In this document: positions 16,537-26,199 of the stretch, piece by piece
How the letters are laid out: the number at the start of each line of letters is the position of its first letter
Position numbering within the stretch: position 1 is the first letter of the stretch
Source of the DNA: Pseudomonas asplenii
Lineage (GTDB): Bacteria > Pseudomonadota > Gammaproteobacteria > Pseudomonadales > Pseudomonadaceae
Reading direction: 5' to 3'
Length of the DNA: 64,000 bases
NCBI RefSeq assembly: GCF_900105475.1
Contig: NZ_LT629777.1
Location: 2,356,001-2,420,000 of the forward strand
Position numbers and translations under genes: made by a program
Notes under the pieces: model-generated
The model's database searches: none
What the model saw: the letters and a program-made list of their open reading frames with translations, nothing else
Told to the model about the DNA's origin: nothing

Positions 16537-17502
16537 ATGGGTGAGTTCGAGCTGATCCGCCATTTCTTTGCCGCCGCGTCGTGTGCGCAGGCCGGTGAAG
16601 GTGTTGCACTGGGGATTGGCGACGACTGCGCTCTGCTTGATGTGCCTGCCGGGCAGCAGTTGGCGATATCCACCGACACCCTGGTGGCCGGTGTGCATTT
16701 TGCCGACCCCTGCGATCCGTTCCTGCTCGGCCAGCGTGCGCTGGCCGTGGCCGCCAGCGATCTGGCCGCCATGGGCGCGACGCCGGTGGCCTTTACCCTG
16801 GCCCTGACCCTGGCGCACAGTGATGCCGACTGGCTGCAGGCCTTTGCCCGTGGCCTGGACCAGATGGCTCGGCACTGTGCCTTGCGCCTGGTGGGTGGTG
16901 ATACTACCCGCGGACCTCTGAGCCTGACGCTGACGGTGTTCGGCCGCGTGCCTGCCGGGCAGGCGCTGACCCGTAGCGGCGCGCAAGTGGGTGATCTGCT
17001 GTGTGTCGGCGGTGACCTGGGCAATGCCGCTGGTGCCTTGCCGCTGGTGTTGGGTCAGCGTACGGCCGAGCCCGTATTGGCTGAACCGCTACTGGCCCAC
17101 TATTGGTCGCCCAAGCCGCAGTTTGCGCTGGGGTTGGCATTGCGTGGCAAGGCAACGGCGGCGCTGGATATTTCCGATGGCCTGCTGGCCGATTGCGGGC
17201 ATATTGCGGCAGCCTCCGGGGTACGTTTGCTGGTCGAGCGGGAAAAGCTGCCATTGTCCCCGGCATTGCTGGGCTTTCTCGGTCAGGCTTCAGCCTGGGA
17301 CGCGGCGCTCAGTGGCGGTGACGACTATGTCCTGGCGTTCACCCTGCCTGCGGCCGAACTGCCCGCACTGTTGCTCGCCCATGGCTCGGTCCGGGTGGTC
17401 GGGCAGGTGGTCGCCGGGCAGGGCGTTGCGTTGCTGGCTGCCGACGGTCAGGACATCACACCGCGAGTGCGCGGTTATCAACATTTTCCGGAGACGCCGT
17501 GA
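16537..17502 (+). CDS. thiL: Thiamine-monophosphate kinase
   Basis: A 321-residue ATP-dependent kinase that makes thiamine diphosphate from thiamine monophosphate. Family marks are MGEFELIRHFF at the start, the metal-binding GIGDDCALL, the helix HFADPCDPFLLGQRALAVAA, SDLAAMGATP, and the ATP loop LVGGDTTRGPL. A later DISDGLLAD and GGDDYVLAF complete the pattern. It follows nusB by 18 bp and overlaps pgpA by four bases (GTGA). Confidence 0.95.
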   Translation: MGEFELIRHFFAAASCAQAGEGVALGIGDDCALLDVPAGQQLAISTDTLVAGVHFADPCDPFLLGQRALAVAASDLAAMGATPVAFTLALTLAHSDADWLQAFARGLDQMARHCALRLVGGDTTRGPLSLTLTVFGRVPAGQALTRSGAQVGDLLCVGGDLGNAAGALPLVLGQRTAEPVLAEPLLAHYWSPKPQFALGLALRGKATAALDISDGLLADCGHIAAASGVRLLVEREKLPLSPALLGFLGQASAWDAALSGGDDYVLAFTLPAAELPALLLAHGSVRVVGQVVAGQGVALLAADGQDITPRVRGYQHFPETP

Positions 17503-18002
17503 CAGATCATCCCAAGCAGGTTCCCGCCGAGTTCGTGCCGCCGTCGGTGTGGCGTAATCCGTGGCATTTCCTGGCGTTCGGTTTCGGCTCCGGGACCTTG
17601 CCCAAGGCGCCGGGTACCTGGGGTTCGCTGGTTGCGCTACCGTTTATCCCGTTGTGGCAGATGTTGCCGGACTGGGGATACTGGTTGATGCTCGGCATCA
17701 CCATGTTGTTCGGCTTCTGGTTGTGCGGCAAGGTCGCCGATGACCTGCGGGTGCATGACCACGAAGGTATCGTCTGGGATGAAATGGTCGGCATGTGGAT
17801 CACCCTGTGGCTGGTGCCGCAAGGCTGGTACTGGCTCCTGGCGGGGTTCCTGATGTTCCGCTTTTTCGACATCCTCAAACCCTGGCCGATCCGCTGGATC
17901 GATCGGCATGTGCACGGCGGCGTCGGGATCATGCTCGACGACGTGCTGGCCGGGGTATTCGCCTGGCTTGCCATGCAGGGGTTGGTGCATTTCTTCGCCT
18001 GA
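17499..18002 (+). CDS. pgpA: Phosphatidylglycerophosphatase A
   Basis: A 167-residue membrane phosphatase that removes the terminal phosphate of phosphatidylglycerophosphate in phospholipid synthesis. It has the PgpA signature GTLPKAPGTWGSLVALP near residue 30 and a conserved DDLRVHDHEGIVWDEMVGMWI block that binds metal and substrate, with three or four transmembrane segments. It starts at GTG 17499, which overlaps the thiL stop. The thiL-pgpA pairing is common in gammaproteobacteria. Confidence 0.95.
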   Translation: MTDHPKQVPAEFVPPSVWRNPWHFLAFGFGSGTLPKAPGTWGSLVALPFIPLWQMLPDWGYWLMLGITMLFGFWLCGKVADDLRVHDHEGIVWDEMVGMWITLWLVPQGWYWLLAGFLMFRFFDILKPWPIRWIDRHVHGGVGIMLDDVLAGVFAWLAMQGLVHFFA

Positions 18003-18052
18003 GCAATCGGCGCGCCTCGCGGGAGCAAGCTCGGTATCGGCTGCGCAGAATA

Positions 18053-18085
18053 TTCGAACATGGCAAACAGCCTTGTCTGTTCGAA
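18053..18085. repeat. Interrupted palindrome upstream of ribA
   Basis: TTCGAACA and TGTTCGAA are exact inverted arms separated by 17 bases in the 221-bp gap between pgpA and ribA. The rest of the gap is AT-richer than its surroundings and ends in a TACAAT (-10-like) element at 18172-18177 without a clear -35. The palindrome could be a protein-binding site or a weak terminator. Confidence 0.4.
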
Positions 18086-18223
18086 AACGGGAAATTTGCG
18101 CGCCTGACCGATCAAACTTATTGATAGTTATCATGAGCAAATCGGCCTAAGCGTCTATAGGGACGGCCTGTTACAATGCGGCTCCCGCGAATTTCCAGTC
18201 TTCATACTGATCAGGAGCACACG

Positions 18224-18841
18224 GTGCCTGTCGTTTTCGTCGCTGCCTCCAAGCTGCCTACCCCCTTTGCGACCTTCACCATGAACGGCTTTTTCGAGCA
18301 AGCCACCGGTCGTGAACACGTCGTGTTGACGCTCGGGAATGTGGCTGATGGCGCACCGGTGCTGGGCCGTGTGCATTCCGAGTGCCTGACCGGCGATGCC
18401 TTGTTCAGCCAGCGTTGCGACTGTGGTTCGCAACTGGAAGCGGCCTTGCAGGCCATTGCCCGTGAGGGGCGTGGCGTCTTGCTGTATCTGCGCCAGGAAG
18501 GTCGTGGCATCGGCCTGATGAACAAGATCCGCGCCTACGAGTTGCAGGATGGTGGTGCCGACACGGTCGAGGCCAATGAGCGCCTGGGCTTTGCAGCCGA
18601 CCAGCGTGATTACGCGATCTGCCTGCCGATGCTTGAGCACCTGGGCATCCAGTCCCTGCGACTGATGACCAACAATCCGCGCAAGGTCAAGGCGCTGACC
18701 GACATGGGCATCACCGTGGCCGAGCGCGTGCCGCTGCACACCGGACACAATCCACATAACAAGCTTTACCTGGCTACCAAGGCGGGCAAGCTCGGCCACA
18801 TGATGGGCAACGAGCACCAGAACGAGGCCGACCCGGCGTGA
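18224..18841 (+). CDS. ribA: GTP cyclohydrolase II
   Basis: A 205-residue enzyme for the first step of riboflavin synthesis, converting GTP to the diaminopyrimidine intermediate, formate and pyrophosphate. The zinc ligands are intact in [20 protein letters not shown], and the catalytic [10 protein letters not shown] and GFAADQRDY follow. I chose GTG 18224 because AGGAG lies 10 bp upstream and the protein then begins [15 protein letters not shown] as in other RibA proteins; an upstream ATG at 18176 has no ribosome-binding site. Since the RibA-like half of RibBX lacks these cysteines, this is the functional copy. It overlaps the next gene by four bases (GTGA). Confidence 0.95.
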   Translation: MPVVFVAASKLPTPFATFTMNGFFEQATGREHVVLTLGNVADGAPVLGRVHSECLTGDALFSQRCDCGSQLEAALQAIAREGRGVLLYLRQEGRGIGLMNKIRAYELQDGGADTVEANERLGFAADQRDYAICLPMLEHLGIQSLRLMTNNPRKVKALTDMGITVAERVPLHTGHNPHNKLYLATKAGKLGHMMGNEHQNEADPA

Positions 18842-19257
18842 CCCGGGGCCAGGTGAAGCGCCGCTTGGCGGTTGGCTGGTACAAGCAACTGCTGCTGAGC
18901 GTCCTGCCGCTGTTCGTGGCCAGTTGGACCTTTGGCCAGACGGAGCCGGTGTTGCCGGTGCTGGCGATGCCGTTGTTCATTGCCGGTATCGCTTCGATGT
19001 TCCTCACCCTGCGGTTTTTCGGTGGCTACAAGCATGCGCTGATCGCGACCGAGAAAGCGTTGGATACGCCCGAGGAACCGGCAGCCTGGATCACACTGGC
19101 CAATGTCCGGCGCAAGGCGCTGGTGATCGCGGCCCTGCCGACCTGGATCGGTACCCTGGCGGTGTTCGTTGGCCTGGAGGCGGTGCCGTTGTTCCTGTTG
19201 GTGCTGTCCACCGTGGTGCTGTTCTACCTCTACCGGATTCCGCGCCAGCTCGGCTGA
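18838..19257 (+). CDS. Small membrane protein of unknown function
   Basis: A 139-residue protein with four predicted transmembrane segments: residues 17-34 ([16 protein letters not shown]), 40-60 ([20 protein letters not shown]), 95-112 ([17 protein letters not shown]) and 113-131 ([20 protein letters not shown]). It starts at a GTG overlapping the ribA stop, so it is co-translated with ribA. Homologues lie at this position in other pseudomonads (PA4046 region), often labelled MFS transporter, but the protein is too short to be one. No function is known to me. Confidence 0.75.
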   Translation: MTRGQVKRRLAVGWYKQLLLSVLPLFVASWTFGQTEPVLPVLAMPLFIAGIASMFLTLRFFGGYKHALIATEKALDTPEEPAAWITLANVRRKALVIAALPTWIGTLAVFVGLEAVPLFLLVLSTVVLFYLYRIPRQLG

Positions 19258-19293
19258 TGAGGCACTGGCGGGTCGTAGAGCTCGGTGGCTTTA

Positions 19294-19392
19294 TTCGCGG
19301 GCAAGCCCGCTCCCACAAGGTGAGGCAGTGCCTGGGGATAAGAAGGGGCTGAAGCCGCAGGGCTTTTCTGTGGGAGCGGGCTTGCCCGCGAA
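19294..19392. repeat. REP pair (perfect 24-bp inverted repeat)
   Basis: The arms at 19294-19317 and 19369-19392 are exact reverse complements (TTCGCGGGCAAGC then CCGCTCCCACA on the left arm), separated by 51 bases. This is the standard Pseudomonas REP doublet and lies between the convergent ribA-linked gene and dxs, where it probably helps end transcription. Confidence 0.9.
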
Positions 19393-19416
19393 GGGGCCGC
19401 CCGCCATTTCACTGAT

Positions 19417-21315
19417 CTACAGACCGAGCAGCTTCATCCGCGCAGTCACCGACGCCTCGATCCCTGCCACATCCAGCCCGCACTCGGCCAGCATCTGCGC
19501 CGGCTTGGCATGTTCGACGTACGCATCCGGCAAGCCCAGGTGCAGAATCGGCTTGAGCAGGTTGTCTTGCGCCAGGAACTCGCTGACCGCGGCACCGGCG
19601 CCACCCATGATGGCGTTTTCCTCGATGGTCACCAGCAACTCATGGCTACCGGCAATCTCGCGGACCAGGGCTTCGTCCAGGGGTTTGACGAAACGCATGT
19701 CGACCACGGTCGCATCCAGTTTTTCGGCCACCACCAGCGCTTCGGCCAGTTGTACGCCGAATACCAGCAGGGCGACCTTGCTGCCCTGACGGCGAACCAC
19801 GCCCTTGCCAATCTCGATCGGCTCCAGGTTCTTCTCGATCGGCGCGTTCGGTCCGCTGCCACGTGGGTAGCGCACGGCTGCCGGGCCGTTATAGCGGTGG
19901 CCGGTGCTGAGCATCTTGCGCAGTTCGTTCTCGTCGCTCGGGGTCATCACCAGCATGCCGGGGATGCAGCGCAGGTATGACAGGTCGAAGCTACCCGCGT
20001 GGGTCGGGCCGTCTTCACCGACCAGGCCGGCGCGGTCGATGGCGAACAGCACGTCGAGGTTCTGCACCGCCACGTCATGTACCAACTGGTCATAACCGCG
20101 TTGCAGGAAAGTGGAGTAGATCGCTACCACCGGCTTGGCGCCTTCGCAGGCCATGCCGGCGGCGAAGGTCACCGCATGCTGTTCGGCAATCGCCACGTCG
20201 AAGTAGCGCAGCGGGAAACGCTCGCTGAAGGCCACCAGGTCGGAACCTTCCTTCATCGCCGGGGTGATACCCACCAGCCGGGGGTCAGCGGCGGCCATGT
20301 CGCACAGCCATTCGCCGAATACGGCGGAGTACTTCGGTCCGCTGGCCTTTTTCGGCGCGGCGGCGGGAGCATCCAGCGGTTCGAGCTTGGTGATCGCGTG
20401 ATAACCGATCGGATCGACTTCCGCCGGAGCGAAACCCTTGCCCTTCTTGGTGACCACGTGTAGGAACTGCGGCCCCTTGAGATCGCGCATGTTGCGCAGG
20501 GTGGCAATCAGTGTCGGCAGGTCGTGCCCGTCGATCGGGCCGATGTAGTTCCAGCCCAGCTCTTCGAACAGGGTGCCGGGCACCAGCATGCCCTTGGCGT
20601 ATTCTTCGGTGCGGCGGGCGATTTCCCAGGCGCCAGGCAGGCGCGACAGCACTTTCTTGCTGCCTTCGCGCATGCTCGCATAGGTGCGGCTGGAGAGAAT
20701 CTTCGCCAGGTAGTTCGACAGCCCGCCGACGTTGCGCGAGATCGACATGTCGTTGTCGTTGAGGATCACCAGCATGTTGGCGTCGACTTCCGGCGCGTGG
20801 TTCAACGCCTCGAAGGCCATGCCCGCAGTCAGTGCGCCGTCGCCGATCACCGCGATCGCCTTGCGGTCGCTGTTCTGCAGGCGCGCGGCGATGGCCATGC
20901 CCAGGGCGGCACTGATGGAGGTGCTGGAGTGACCGACGCCAAAGGTGTCGTACTCGCTCTCCGAGCGACGCGGAAAGGCGGCCAGGCCATCCTTCTGGCG
21001 CAGGGTGTGCATGCGCTCGCGACGACCGGTGAGGATCTTGTGTGGATAAGCCTGGTGGCCCACGTCCCACACCAGCCGGTCGTCCGGGGTGTCGAAGACG
21101 TAGTGCAGCGCGATAGTCAGCTCGATGACGCCGAGGCCGGCACCGAAGTGCCCGCCGGTCTGGCCGACCGAATAGAGCAATTCCTGGCGCAGTTCATCGG
21201 CCAGGGTTTCCAGCTCGGCTTCACCTAACCGGCGCAGGCCGGCCGGCGTGTCGGCGCGGTCCAGCAGGGGCGTGGTCGGGCGCTTGCGGGGAATCTCATG
21301 GAACGTCGTGGGCAT
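19417..21315 (-). CDS. dxs: 1-deoxy-D-xylulose-5-phosphate synthase
   Basis: A 632-residue thiamine-diphosphate enzyme that condenses pyruvate and glyceraldehyde 3-phosphate, the entry step of the MEP isoprenoid pathway. The ThDP site is [19 protein letters not shown] with the downstream NDNDMSIS. The domain order is an N-terminal ThDP-binding domain (1-320), a central pyrimidine-binding domain with [14 protein letters not shown], and a C-terminal transketolase domain from about residue 490. It is the last of a dxs-ispA-xseB run on the minus strand, with ispA 129 bp upstream. Confidence 0.97.
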   Translation of the reverse strand: MPTTFHEIPRKRPTTPLLDRADTPAGLRRLGEAELETLADELRQELLYSVGQTGGHFGAGLGVIELTIALHYVFDTPDDRLVWDVGHQAYPHKILTGRRERMHTLRQKDGLAAFPRRSESEYDTFGVGHSSTSISAALGMAIAARLQNSDRKAIAVIGDGALTAGMAFEALNHAPEVDANMLVILNDNDMSISRNVGGLSNYLAKILSSRTYASMREGSKKVLSRLPGAWEIARRTEEYAKGMLVPGTLFEELGWNYIGPIDGHDLPTLIATLRNMRDLKGPQFLHVVTKKGKGFAPAEVDPIGYHAITKLEPLDAPAAAPKKASGPKYSAVFGEWLCDMAAADPRLVGITPAMKEGSDLVAFSERFPLRYFDVAIAEQHAVTFAAGMACEGAKPVVAIYSTFLQRGYDQLVHDVAVQNLDVLFAIDRAGLVGEDGPTHAGSFDLSYLRCIPGMLVMTPSDENELRKMLSTGHRYNGPAAVRYPRGSGPNAPIEKNLEPIEIGKGVVRRQGSKVALLVFGVQLAEALVVAEKLDATVVDMRFVKPLDEALVREIAGSHELLVTIEENAIMGGAGAAVSEFLAQDNLLKPILHLGLPDAYVEHAKPAQMLAECGLDVAGIEASVTARMKLLGL

Positions 21316-21444
21316 CAGGCGAATCGTTATAGGTATGAGGACGCGGCAGTTTACCTTATGGAGCGCACGCTGCCCACGCGATGTCGCATCAGCGGGTCGG
21401 AGGCTGGCCGTTCGATTGTGCGAAAGGCCAGCATGACCGCTCGG

Positions 21445-22332
21445 TCAGCTGCGGCGTTCGACGATGTAGCGCGCCAGCTCGCGCAAGGGCTCGGCGGCTG
21501 CGTCAAACGGTCGCAGCGCATGCAGTGCCTGATCGCGCAGTTCCAGGGCGTAGGCCTTGGCGGCTTCCAGGCCGAGCAGAGCGGGGTAGGTCGGCTTGTC
21601 GCGGGCAATGTCGGCGCCCTGGCGTTTGCCGAGGGTGGCGGTATCGCTTTCGACATCAAGGATGTCGTCCTGCACCTGGAAGGCCAGGCCGATGGCCTGG
21701 GCATAGGTCTGCAGCGACTTGAGCTCGTCTTTCTGTGCGCCGGTGCTGGCCAGGGCGCCGAGGGTGACGCTGGCCTCGATCAGGGCGCCGGTCTTGTGCC
21801 GGTGCATGGTTTCCAGGGCTTTCTGGTCGAGCTTTAGGCCCACCGAGCCGAGGTCGATGGCCTGGCCGCCGACCATGCCCGCAGGCCCTGCGGCCTGGGC
21901 CAGGGTGCTGACCATGGACAGGCGGATCTCGGCGCTCAGGTCACTCAGGCGCGGGTCAAGCAAGGCACTGAAAGCCAGGCTCTGCAGGCCGTCGCCAGCG
22001 AGGATCGCGCAAGCTTCATCGAACGCCTTGTGGGTGGTCGGCTGGCCACGGCGCAGATCGTCGTCGTCCATGGCCGGCAAATCGTCGTGGACCAGCGAGT
22101 AGGCATGGATCAGCTCGACCGCGCAGGCGGCGCCGTTGGCCTGTTCCGGCTTGCCGCCGAGGGCTTCGCAGGCCGCGTAGACGAGCAGCGGGCGCACGCG
22201 CTTGCCGCCGTTCATCACGCTGTAGCGCATGGCCTCGTAGAGCCGGGCGAGTCCGGCGCTGGGCGCCACGAACAGGGTATCCAGGGCGGCGTTGACCCGC
22301 TTCTGGCTCGCGGCCTGATAGGTCTTGATCAT
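21445..22332 (-). CDS. ispA: Farnesyl diphosphate synthase (geranyltranstransferase)
   Basis: A 295-residue trans-prenyltransferase that makes farnesyl diphosphate from IPP and DMAPP/GPP. The first aspartate-rich motif is in [15 protein letters not shown] and the second in [17 protein letters not shown]. The order xseB-ispA-dxs on one strand is standard in gammaproteobacteria and supplies isoprenoids for quinones and undecaprenyl phosphate. Its start codon overlaps the xseB stop as ATGA. Confidence 0.96.
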   Translation of the reverse strand: MIKTYQAASQKRVNAALDTLFVAPSAGLARLYEAMRYSVMNGGKRVRPLLVYAACEALGGKPEQANGAACAVELIHAYSLVHDDLPAMDDDDLRRGQPTTHKAFDEACAILAGDGLQSLAFSALLDPRLSDLSAEIRLSMVSTLAQAAGPAGMVGGQAIDLGSVGLKLDQKALETMHRHKTGALIEASVTLGALASTGAQKDELKSLQTYAQAIGLAFQVQDDILDVESDTATLGKRQGADIARDKPTYPALLGLEAAKAYALELRDQALHALRPFDAAAEPLRELARYIVERRS

Positions 22333-22571
22333 TCTGGCTGTTCCGGGTCGAAGGGTTCTTCGGCCAGTTCGCCATCGCGTTCCAGCAGGATCTGCACCTT
22401 CTGCTCGGCCTGGGCCAGGGCGCCCTGGCAGTCACGGGTCAGGCGGATACCTTGTTCGAAGGCGGTCAACGAATCTTCCAACGACAGCTCGCCGTTCTCC
22501 AGGCGCTCGACCAGCGTTTGCAGATCAGCGAGGGATTGTTCGAAATCCAGGGAAACTTTTTTGCGGGCCAT
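22329..22571 (-). CDS. xseB: Exodeoxyribonuclease VII small subunit
   Basis: An 80-residue helical hairpin protein that binds XseA to form exonuclease VII, which degrades single-stranded DNA. The sequence [20 protein letters not shown] and [14 protein letters not shown] is the family signature. ATG 22571 gives the usual start [11 protein letters not shown]; upstream in-frame residues are not conserved. It is the first gene of the xseB-ispA-dxs run. Confidence 0.94.
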   Translation of the reverse strand: MARKKVSLDFEQSLADLQTLVERLENGELSLEDSLTAFEQGIRLTRDCQGALAQAEQKVQILLERDGELAEEPFDPEQPE

Positions 22572-22740
22572 GTCGGCGATCTCGGTAGGCGTTTTAACGG
22601 GCGCGACACTAGCAGACAGCGGGTTTCGGGGCAAATGCGAGGGGTTGCCAATCACCGCTGGTGGCTTTTGTCAGGAACGTTTTCAGACGGTTGGCGAGGA
22701 TTTTCCGCTGAGGTTGCATCCGGCATCGATACAGCAATTG

Positions 22741-22768
22741 TTGTCATCCCGTGATACAGGTGTATGAT
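22741..22768 (+). promoter_or_regulatory. Sigma-70-type promoter of the toxin-antitoxin pair
   Basis: TTGTCA (-35, one mismatch) and TATGAT (-10, one mismatch) are separated by 16 bp and point to the toxin gene at 22804. The expected start of transcription falls around 22775, inside the palindrome described next. Confidence 0.65.
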
Positions 22769-22772
22769 TGCT

Positions 22773-22794
22773 CGTATATACGGCATTGCCGTAT
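22773..22794. promoter_or_regulatory. Operator-like palindrome over the toxin-antitoxin start site
   Basis: ATACGGCA-T-TGCCGTAT at 22778-22794 is a perfect inverted repeat, overlapped on its left by CGTATATACG at 22773-22782. It lies just after the -10 element, the usual place for autorepression by the antitoxin. A run of six T follows at 22794-22799, so a leader terminator is the alternative reading. Confidence 0.6.
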
Positions 22795-22803
22795 TTTTTG
22801 CCC

Positions 22804-23118
22804 ATGTATACGATTATCGAGACCGAAGTCTTCAAGCGCAGCGCCGAGCCCATCTGGGATGAAGGCGAGCGTCATGAATTCATTACCTGGATCGCTGGCA
22901 ATCCGCTAGGCGGTGATGTCATTCCGGGAAGTGGCGGGCTGCGCAAGGTTCGCAGGTACCGTATGGGCATGGGCAAGCAGGGCGGCACTCGCGTTATTTA
23001 CTACAACCTGCTTGCCGATGGTTGTATCTGGCTGCTGATTGCCTACACAAAAGCCAGGTTCGACAATCTGCCTGCCGCCTTTTTGAAGCAATTGAAGGAG
23101 GAACTCAGTGATGGATGA
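22804..23118 (+). CDS. RelE/HigB-like toxin of a type II toxin-antitoxin pair
   Basis: A 104-residue basic protein of the RelE superfamily, with the fold pattern YTIIETEVFKRSAEPIW, the substrate-strand GGLRKVRRYRMGMGKQGGTR and the hydrophobic strand VIYYNLLADGCIWLLIAYTK, followed by a helical tail. RelE-type proteins cleave mRNA in the ribosome. I chose ATG 22804, since it begins the conserved strand and lies after the promoter and operator. The toxin gene comes first, as in higBA-type pairs, and overlaps the antitoxin by 8 bp. Confidence 0.83.
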   Translation: MYTIIETEVFKRSAEPIWDEGERHEFITWIAGNPLGGDVIPGSGGLRKVRRYRMGMGKQGGTRVIYYNLLADGCIWLLIAYTKARFDNLPAAFLKQLKEELSDG

Positions 23119-23395
23119 CGAACTGGAGCAATTCCAGAAGGATTTACTGACCTCCGTGCGCCAGATGAAAGCGGGCAAGGCTGCACGGATTACCAACGTC
23201 ACCCTGACCGCAGCGGCAGAAGCCCGGACCAAGGTCGGCCTGTCCCAGAATGATTTTGCCCAGCTGTTGGGTGTGAGCTTGCGGACTCTGCAGGATTGGG
23301 AGCAGGGGCGTCGACAACCTACGGGAGCTGCCCGGACTCTTCTGCTGGTAGCCAGCCAGCACCCTGAAGTGCTGCGCGATCTTCAGTCTGTATGA
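23111..23395 (+). CDS. HTH antitoxin (NadS/HigA-like)
   Basis: A 94-residue protein with a C-terminal Cro/CI-type helix-turn-helix (LSQNDFAQLLGVSLRTLQDW, then EQGRRQPTGAARTLLLVA), the NadS arrangement. The N-terminal helix (DELEQFQKDLLTSVRQM) probably binds the toxin. An AAGGAGG sequence 8 bp ahead of ATG 23111 supports this start over the GTG three bases earlier. It should repress its own promoter at the 22773-22794 palindrome and neutralise the RelE-like protein. Confidence 0.85.
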   Translation: MDDELEQFQKDLLTSVRQMKAGKAARITNVTLTAAAEARTKVGLSQNDFAQLLGVSLRTLQDWEQGRRQPTGAARTLLLVASQHPEVLRDLQSV

Positions 23396-23628
23396 CGGTC
23401 TGAGTGATGGCTTTTTGCCTTGTTTTACGGGGCCTCCAGGCCACTGAGTGTGCACGATCTCTCATTTGCTGATTGCCCGTGTAAATACCCGTTTTTCGCC
23501 ATTGTGTAACAAGATCTGAATCGCTAACCTCTGCGACTTCCCGACCTGTCTCGCCAGGTTCTTTTCTGATTTTCGTGTTTCAGTGGTGTGCCTGGTCTGG
23601 ACCGGGCGCAGGGCTTCGTGATGCATGG

Positions 23629-23636
23629 CAAGGAGG
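23629..23636 (+). promoter_or_regulatory. Candidate RsmA/CsrA site at the magA ribosome-binding site
   Basis: CAAGGAGG lies 6 bp before the magA start and matches the RsmA core A-N-GGA, differing from CANGGAYG at one base. It is also the Shine-Dalgarno sequence, so RsmA binding would block translation. In P. aeruginosa the mag operon is controlled by RetS and the Rsm system. Confidence 0.5.
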
Positions 23637-23642
23637 CTGTTG

Positions 23643-24434
23643 ATGCGCCGGTTATTCCCTCTCCTGATCGCCCTCTGGGCCGCGACCGCCTGGGCCGAGC
23701 CCTCGGCCGAGCTTCAGGAACCGACCGGCGGTTGGCGCTATTCGGGCCTGCTCGATCGCAGTGATGCGCCGCAGGTGGCCTATCCGACGCCGCCCATCGA
23801 CCGTGGCATCCAGCGCAGCCGCACGCCAATCGAAGGCCGGATCAACCCGCCGTCCGGTCCGCGTGAGCCGCATACCCTGTCGGTCAACGGCAACCCTCTG
23901 AACCTCTACACCGACGACAACGGCCGATTCGTCCGCCCGTATGCGTTCGGGGCCGGCTCCAACAGCGTCGAAGTGCGCAGCTCGCAGGGCAAGTCGCTCA
24001 AGCGTGTGCAGTTCTACGAAGCCAACCAGCAGATCACCCCGGCGCGTATCCGCGTGGTGCTCGGCTGGGATGACCCCAAGGCCGAACTTGATCTGCACAT
24101 CATCACCCCCGACGGCCAGCATGCCTTCTATGCCAATCCGCGCCTGAGCAACGGCGGCGGCCTCGACCCGGATGGCGTCGACGGCCCCGGCCCGGAAATG
24201 TTCACCATGACCGCGCCGCTGCACGGCACCTACCTGGTCTATGTGAACTACTGGGGCAACTACAGTGCGGGCGACGGCTACAACTTTACCGAGGGCGCCA
24301 ACCAGAACGAGGTCATCACCTCGCAGATCAACCTGGTGCTCAACGAAAATACCGTCAATGAAAAGCGCGAGAGCTTCACCGTACCGCTGCGCGCCATCGG
24401 CGACCTGCTGCTGGTCAAGACCTTCAACTATTGA
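23643..24434 (+). CDS. magA: MagA: DUF2135 periplasmic protein of the mag operon
   Basis: A 263-residue exported protein (signal peptide 1-19, ending ATAWA). The DUF2135 domain covers about residues 125-260 and has the beta-strand block GWDDPKAELDLHIITPDGQ, the loop GPGPEMFTMTAPLHGTYLV and the end SFTVPLRAIGDLLLVKTF. ATG 23643 is chosen because an AAGGAGG sequence lies 6 bp upstream; an in-frame ATG at 23625 has none. It is the first gene of a six-gene operon equivalent to P. aeruginosa PA4492-PA4487 (mag) and E. coli yfaP-type clusters. In P. aeruginosa MagA is found in an inner-membrane complex with MagB, MagD and MagF. It is a paralogue of the last gene, magF. Confidence 0.9.
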   Translation: MRRLFPLLIALWAATAWAEPSAELQEPTGGWRYSGLLDRSDAPQVAYPTPPIDRGIQRSRTPIEGRINPPSGPREPHTLSVNGNPLNLYTDDNGRFVRPYAFGAGSNSVEVRSSQGKSLKRVQFYEANQQITPARIRVVLGWDDPKAELDLHIITPDGQHAFYANPRLSNGGGLDPDGVDGPGPEMFTMTAPLHGTYLVYVNYWGNYSAGDGYNFTEGANQNEVITSQINLVLNENTVNEKRESFTVPLRAIGDLLLVKTFNY

Positions 24435-24454
24435 ACATCCCGCTCCACGGATGA

Positions 24455-26194
24455 ATGGGCTTTGCGAACATGAGCGATAACACTGCTTCCCCGGCCGCCG
24501 CCGCGCCGGCCACTTCTCCATCCACCGGTTCGCGCCGTTGGCTGGGCCTCGTGCTCGGTCTGTGCGTGAGTGGTGCGGTAGTCGGTGGCCTGGGCTGGTT
24601 TTTCCACCACAAGCCGGTGGCCCCGGTGCCGGAACTGGCCCTGGAAAAACTCGGTGTCAGCCGTCCGGACGCACTGCTGGAAACCGCCTCGCTGAGCCAG
24701 TTGCCCAAGGACCTGCTCAGCGTGCCGTTCCTGCGCGATACCCTCACCGAGGACTTCGTCTTCTACTACGAGACTCATGGCGATCGCCTGGGCCTGATCG
24801 GCAGTCTGCGGCGGATCATCTACGAGCATGATCTCAAGCTGCAGGACAATCTGATCGAGCAACTGTTCGACCAGCCGGCCGACATCGCCCTGTGGCGTGG
24901 TGCCGATGGCCGCCTCAAGGATTTCCTGCTGGTGATGGATCGTGGCGGCCTGGCCAAGCTGCTCGAGCCGCTGGCGCACGTTGCCTTGGATGACACTCAA
25001 CTGACCAAGGTCGGTGAACTGAAGGTGTCCGGCGACAACGTGGCGCTCTACCGCCTGGCCTACAACGCCAGCAAGGCGCTGCTGTTCGCTTCCCGTGGCG
25101 ACAAGCTGGTGGTGCTGTCCAACCCGGACCGGCTCTACGAGCAGACCAGCGATGCCAGCGACGTGGCGCCTGGCGAGGTGTCGACCCAGGCCCTGGCGGC
25201 GCTGCTCGGCGGCGACAAGCTGTTCCCCGAGGCGTTTGGCCTCAAGCCGCGCGAGGCGACCGTCAAGCAGCGTATCTCGGTCGCCTCCAGCGTCCTGGCC
25301 ATGGGTTACCAGCGCTTTATCCCGAGCTTCGCCGGCCTGCGCCTGGACATGGATGACAAGGGCTGGCACAGCTTCCTCGCGCTCGACGAGCAGAACAAGT
25401 CCGTCGACTACGACTTCAAGCCGATCTGGCAGGCCATGCCGGTGGGGGCCAGCGCCTGCGTCGCCCTGCCGCTGGCGGCCGAGCAGCAACAACCGCTGCT
25501 GGTCAAGCTGGGGGCCGATGCGGCCACCGCGCAGAAACTTACCGAACACATGAGTGGCGCCGCCGGTCTGTGCTGGTACGCCGATTCGCGCCTCTACACA
25601 CCGTTGCTGGTGGCGAACTTGAACAAGGACAACGACAGCGTCGATGCTGACCTTGGCAAGCTGTTCGGCTCCATGGTCGGGACCCGGGAAAGCAACGTCG
25701 AAGGCGGGCTGTTCCCGATCGACGAGCAGAAGAAAGACAACCTCCATCAATGGAAGCGCGTGGTCAGCTCCACCTTCGGCCAGTACGCTGCCAAGGAAGC
25801 CGAGAACCCCGATTCCATCACTGGCCGCGGCTTTTTCCGCGTGAGTCTGGCGCGACATGGCTCGACCCTGCTGTTCTCCCTGGACGACAAGCTGGTGGAC
25901 AAGGCTATCGGCACCCTCGACAAGCACTTCCCGCCGTTGGCCGATGTGGTGCCCAAGGATGCGCTGATGCCGGTCTACCTCGGCCCGGACTCCCTGGCGC
26001 AACTGATGAAGCAGGAAACCCTCGACAGCCTGCCCCAGGACATGGAACCGGTGTTTCGCAACGCCGCGCAGACTCATCTGATTCCCAAGCTGCAGAAGCT
26101 CGCCGGTTTCGGCAAATACGCCCTGACCCTGCCCGAAGGTACCGATCCTGACGGCCACTGGCAGTGGCTGCCTCTGCAATGGCGGGCGATGTGA
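24455..26194 (+). CDS. magB: MagB: DUF2138 inner-membrane protein
   Basis: A 579-residue protein of the DUF2138 family (E. coli YfaA). One transmembrane segment near residues 27-47 ([20 protein letters not shown]) anchors it with a short cytoplasmic tail; the remaining 530 residues are periplasmic. The large domain begins [20 protein letters not shown] and has repeated alpha/beta units, with SLSQ...[15 protein letters not shown] as a family mark. I prefer ATG 24455 (CGGATG upstream); ATG 24470 is possible and would remove five residues. It starts 20 bp after magA. In P. aeruginosa MagB co-purifies with MagD. Confidence 0.88.
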   Translation: MGFANMSDNTASPAAAAPATSPSTGSRRWLGLVLGLCVSGAVVGGLGWFFHHKPVAPVPELALEKLGVSRPDALLETASLSQLPKDLLSVPFLRDTLTEDFVFYYETHGDRLGLIGSLRRIIYEHDLKLQDNLIEQLFDQPADIALWRGADGRLKDFLLVMDRGGLAKLLEPLAHVALDDTQLTKVGELKVSGDNVALYRLAYNASKALLFASRGDKLVVLSNPDRLYEQTSDASDVAPGEVSTQALAALLGGDKLFPEAFGLKPREATVKQRISVASSVLAMGYQRFIPSFAGLRLDMDDKGWHSFLALDEQNKSVDYDFKPIWQAMPVGASACVALPLAAEQQQPLLVKLGADAATAQKLTEHMSGAAGLCWYADSRLYTPLLVANLNKDNDSVDADLGKLFGSMVGTRESNVEGGLFPIDEQKKDNLHQWKRVVSSTFGQYAAKEAENPDSITGRGFFRVSLARHGSTLLFSLDDKLVDKAIGTLDKHFPPLADVVPKDALMPVYLGPDSLAQLMKQETLDSLPQDMEPVFRNAAQTHLIPKLQKLAGFGKYALTLPEGTDPDGHWQWLPLQWRAM

Positions 26195-26199
26195 CGCCT

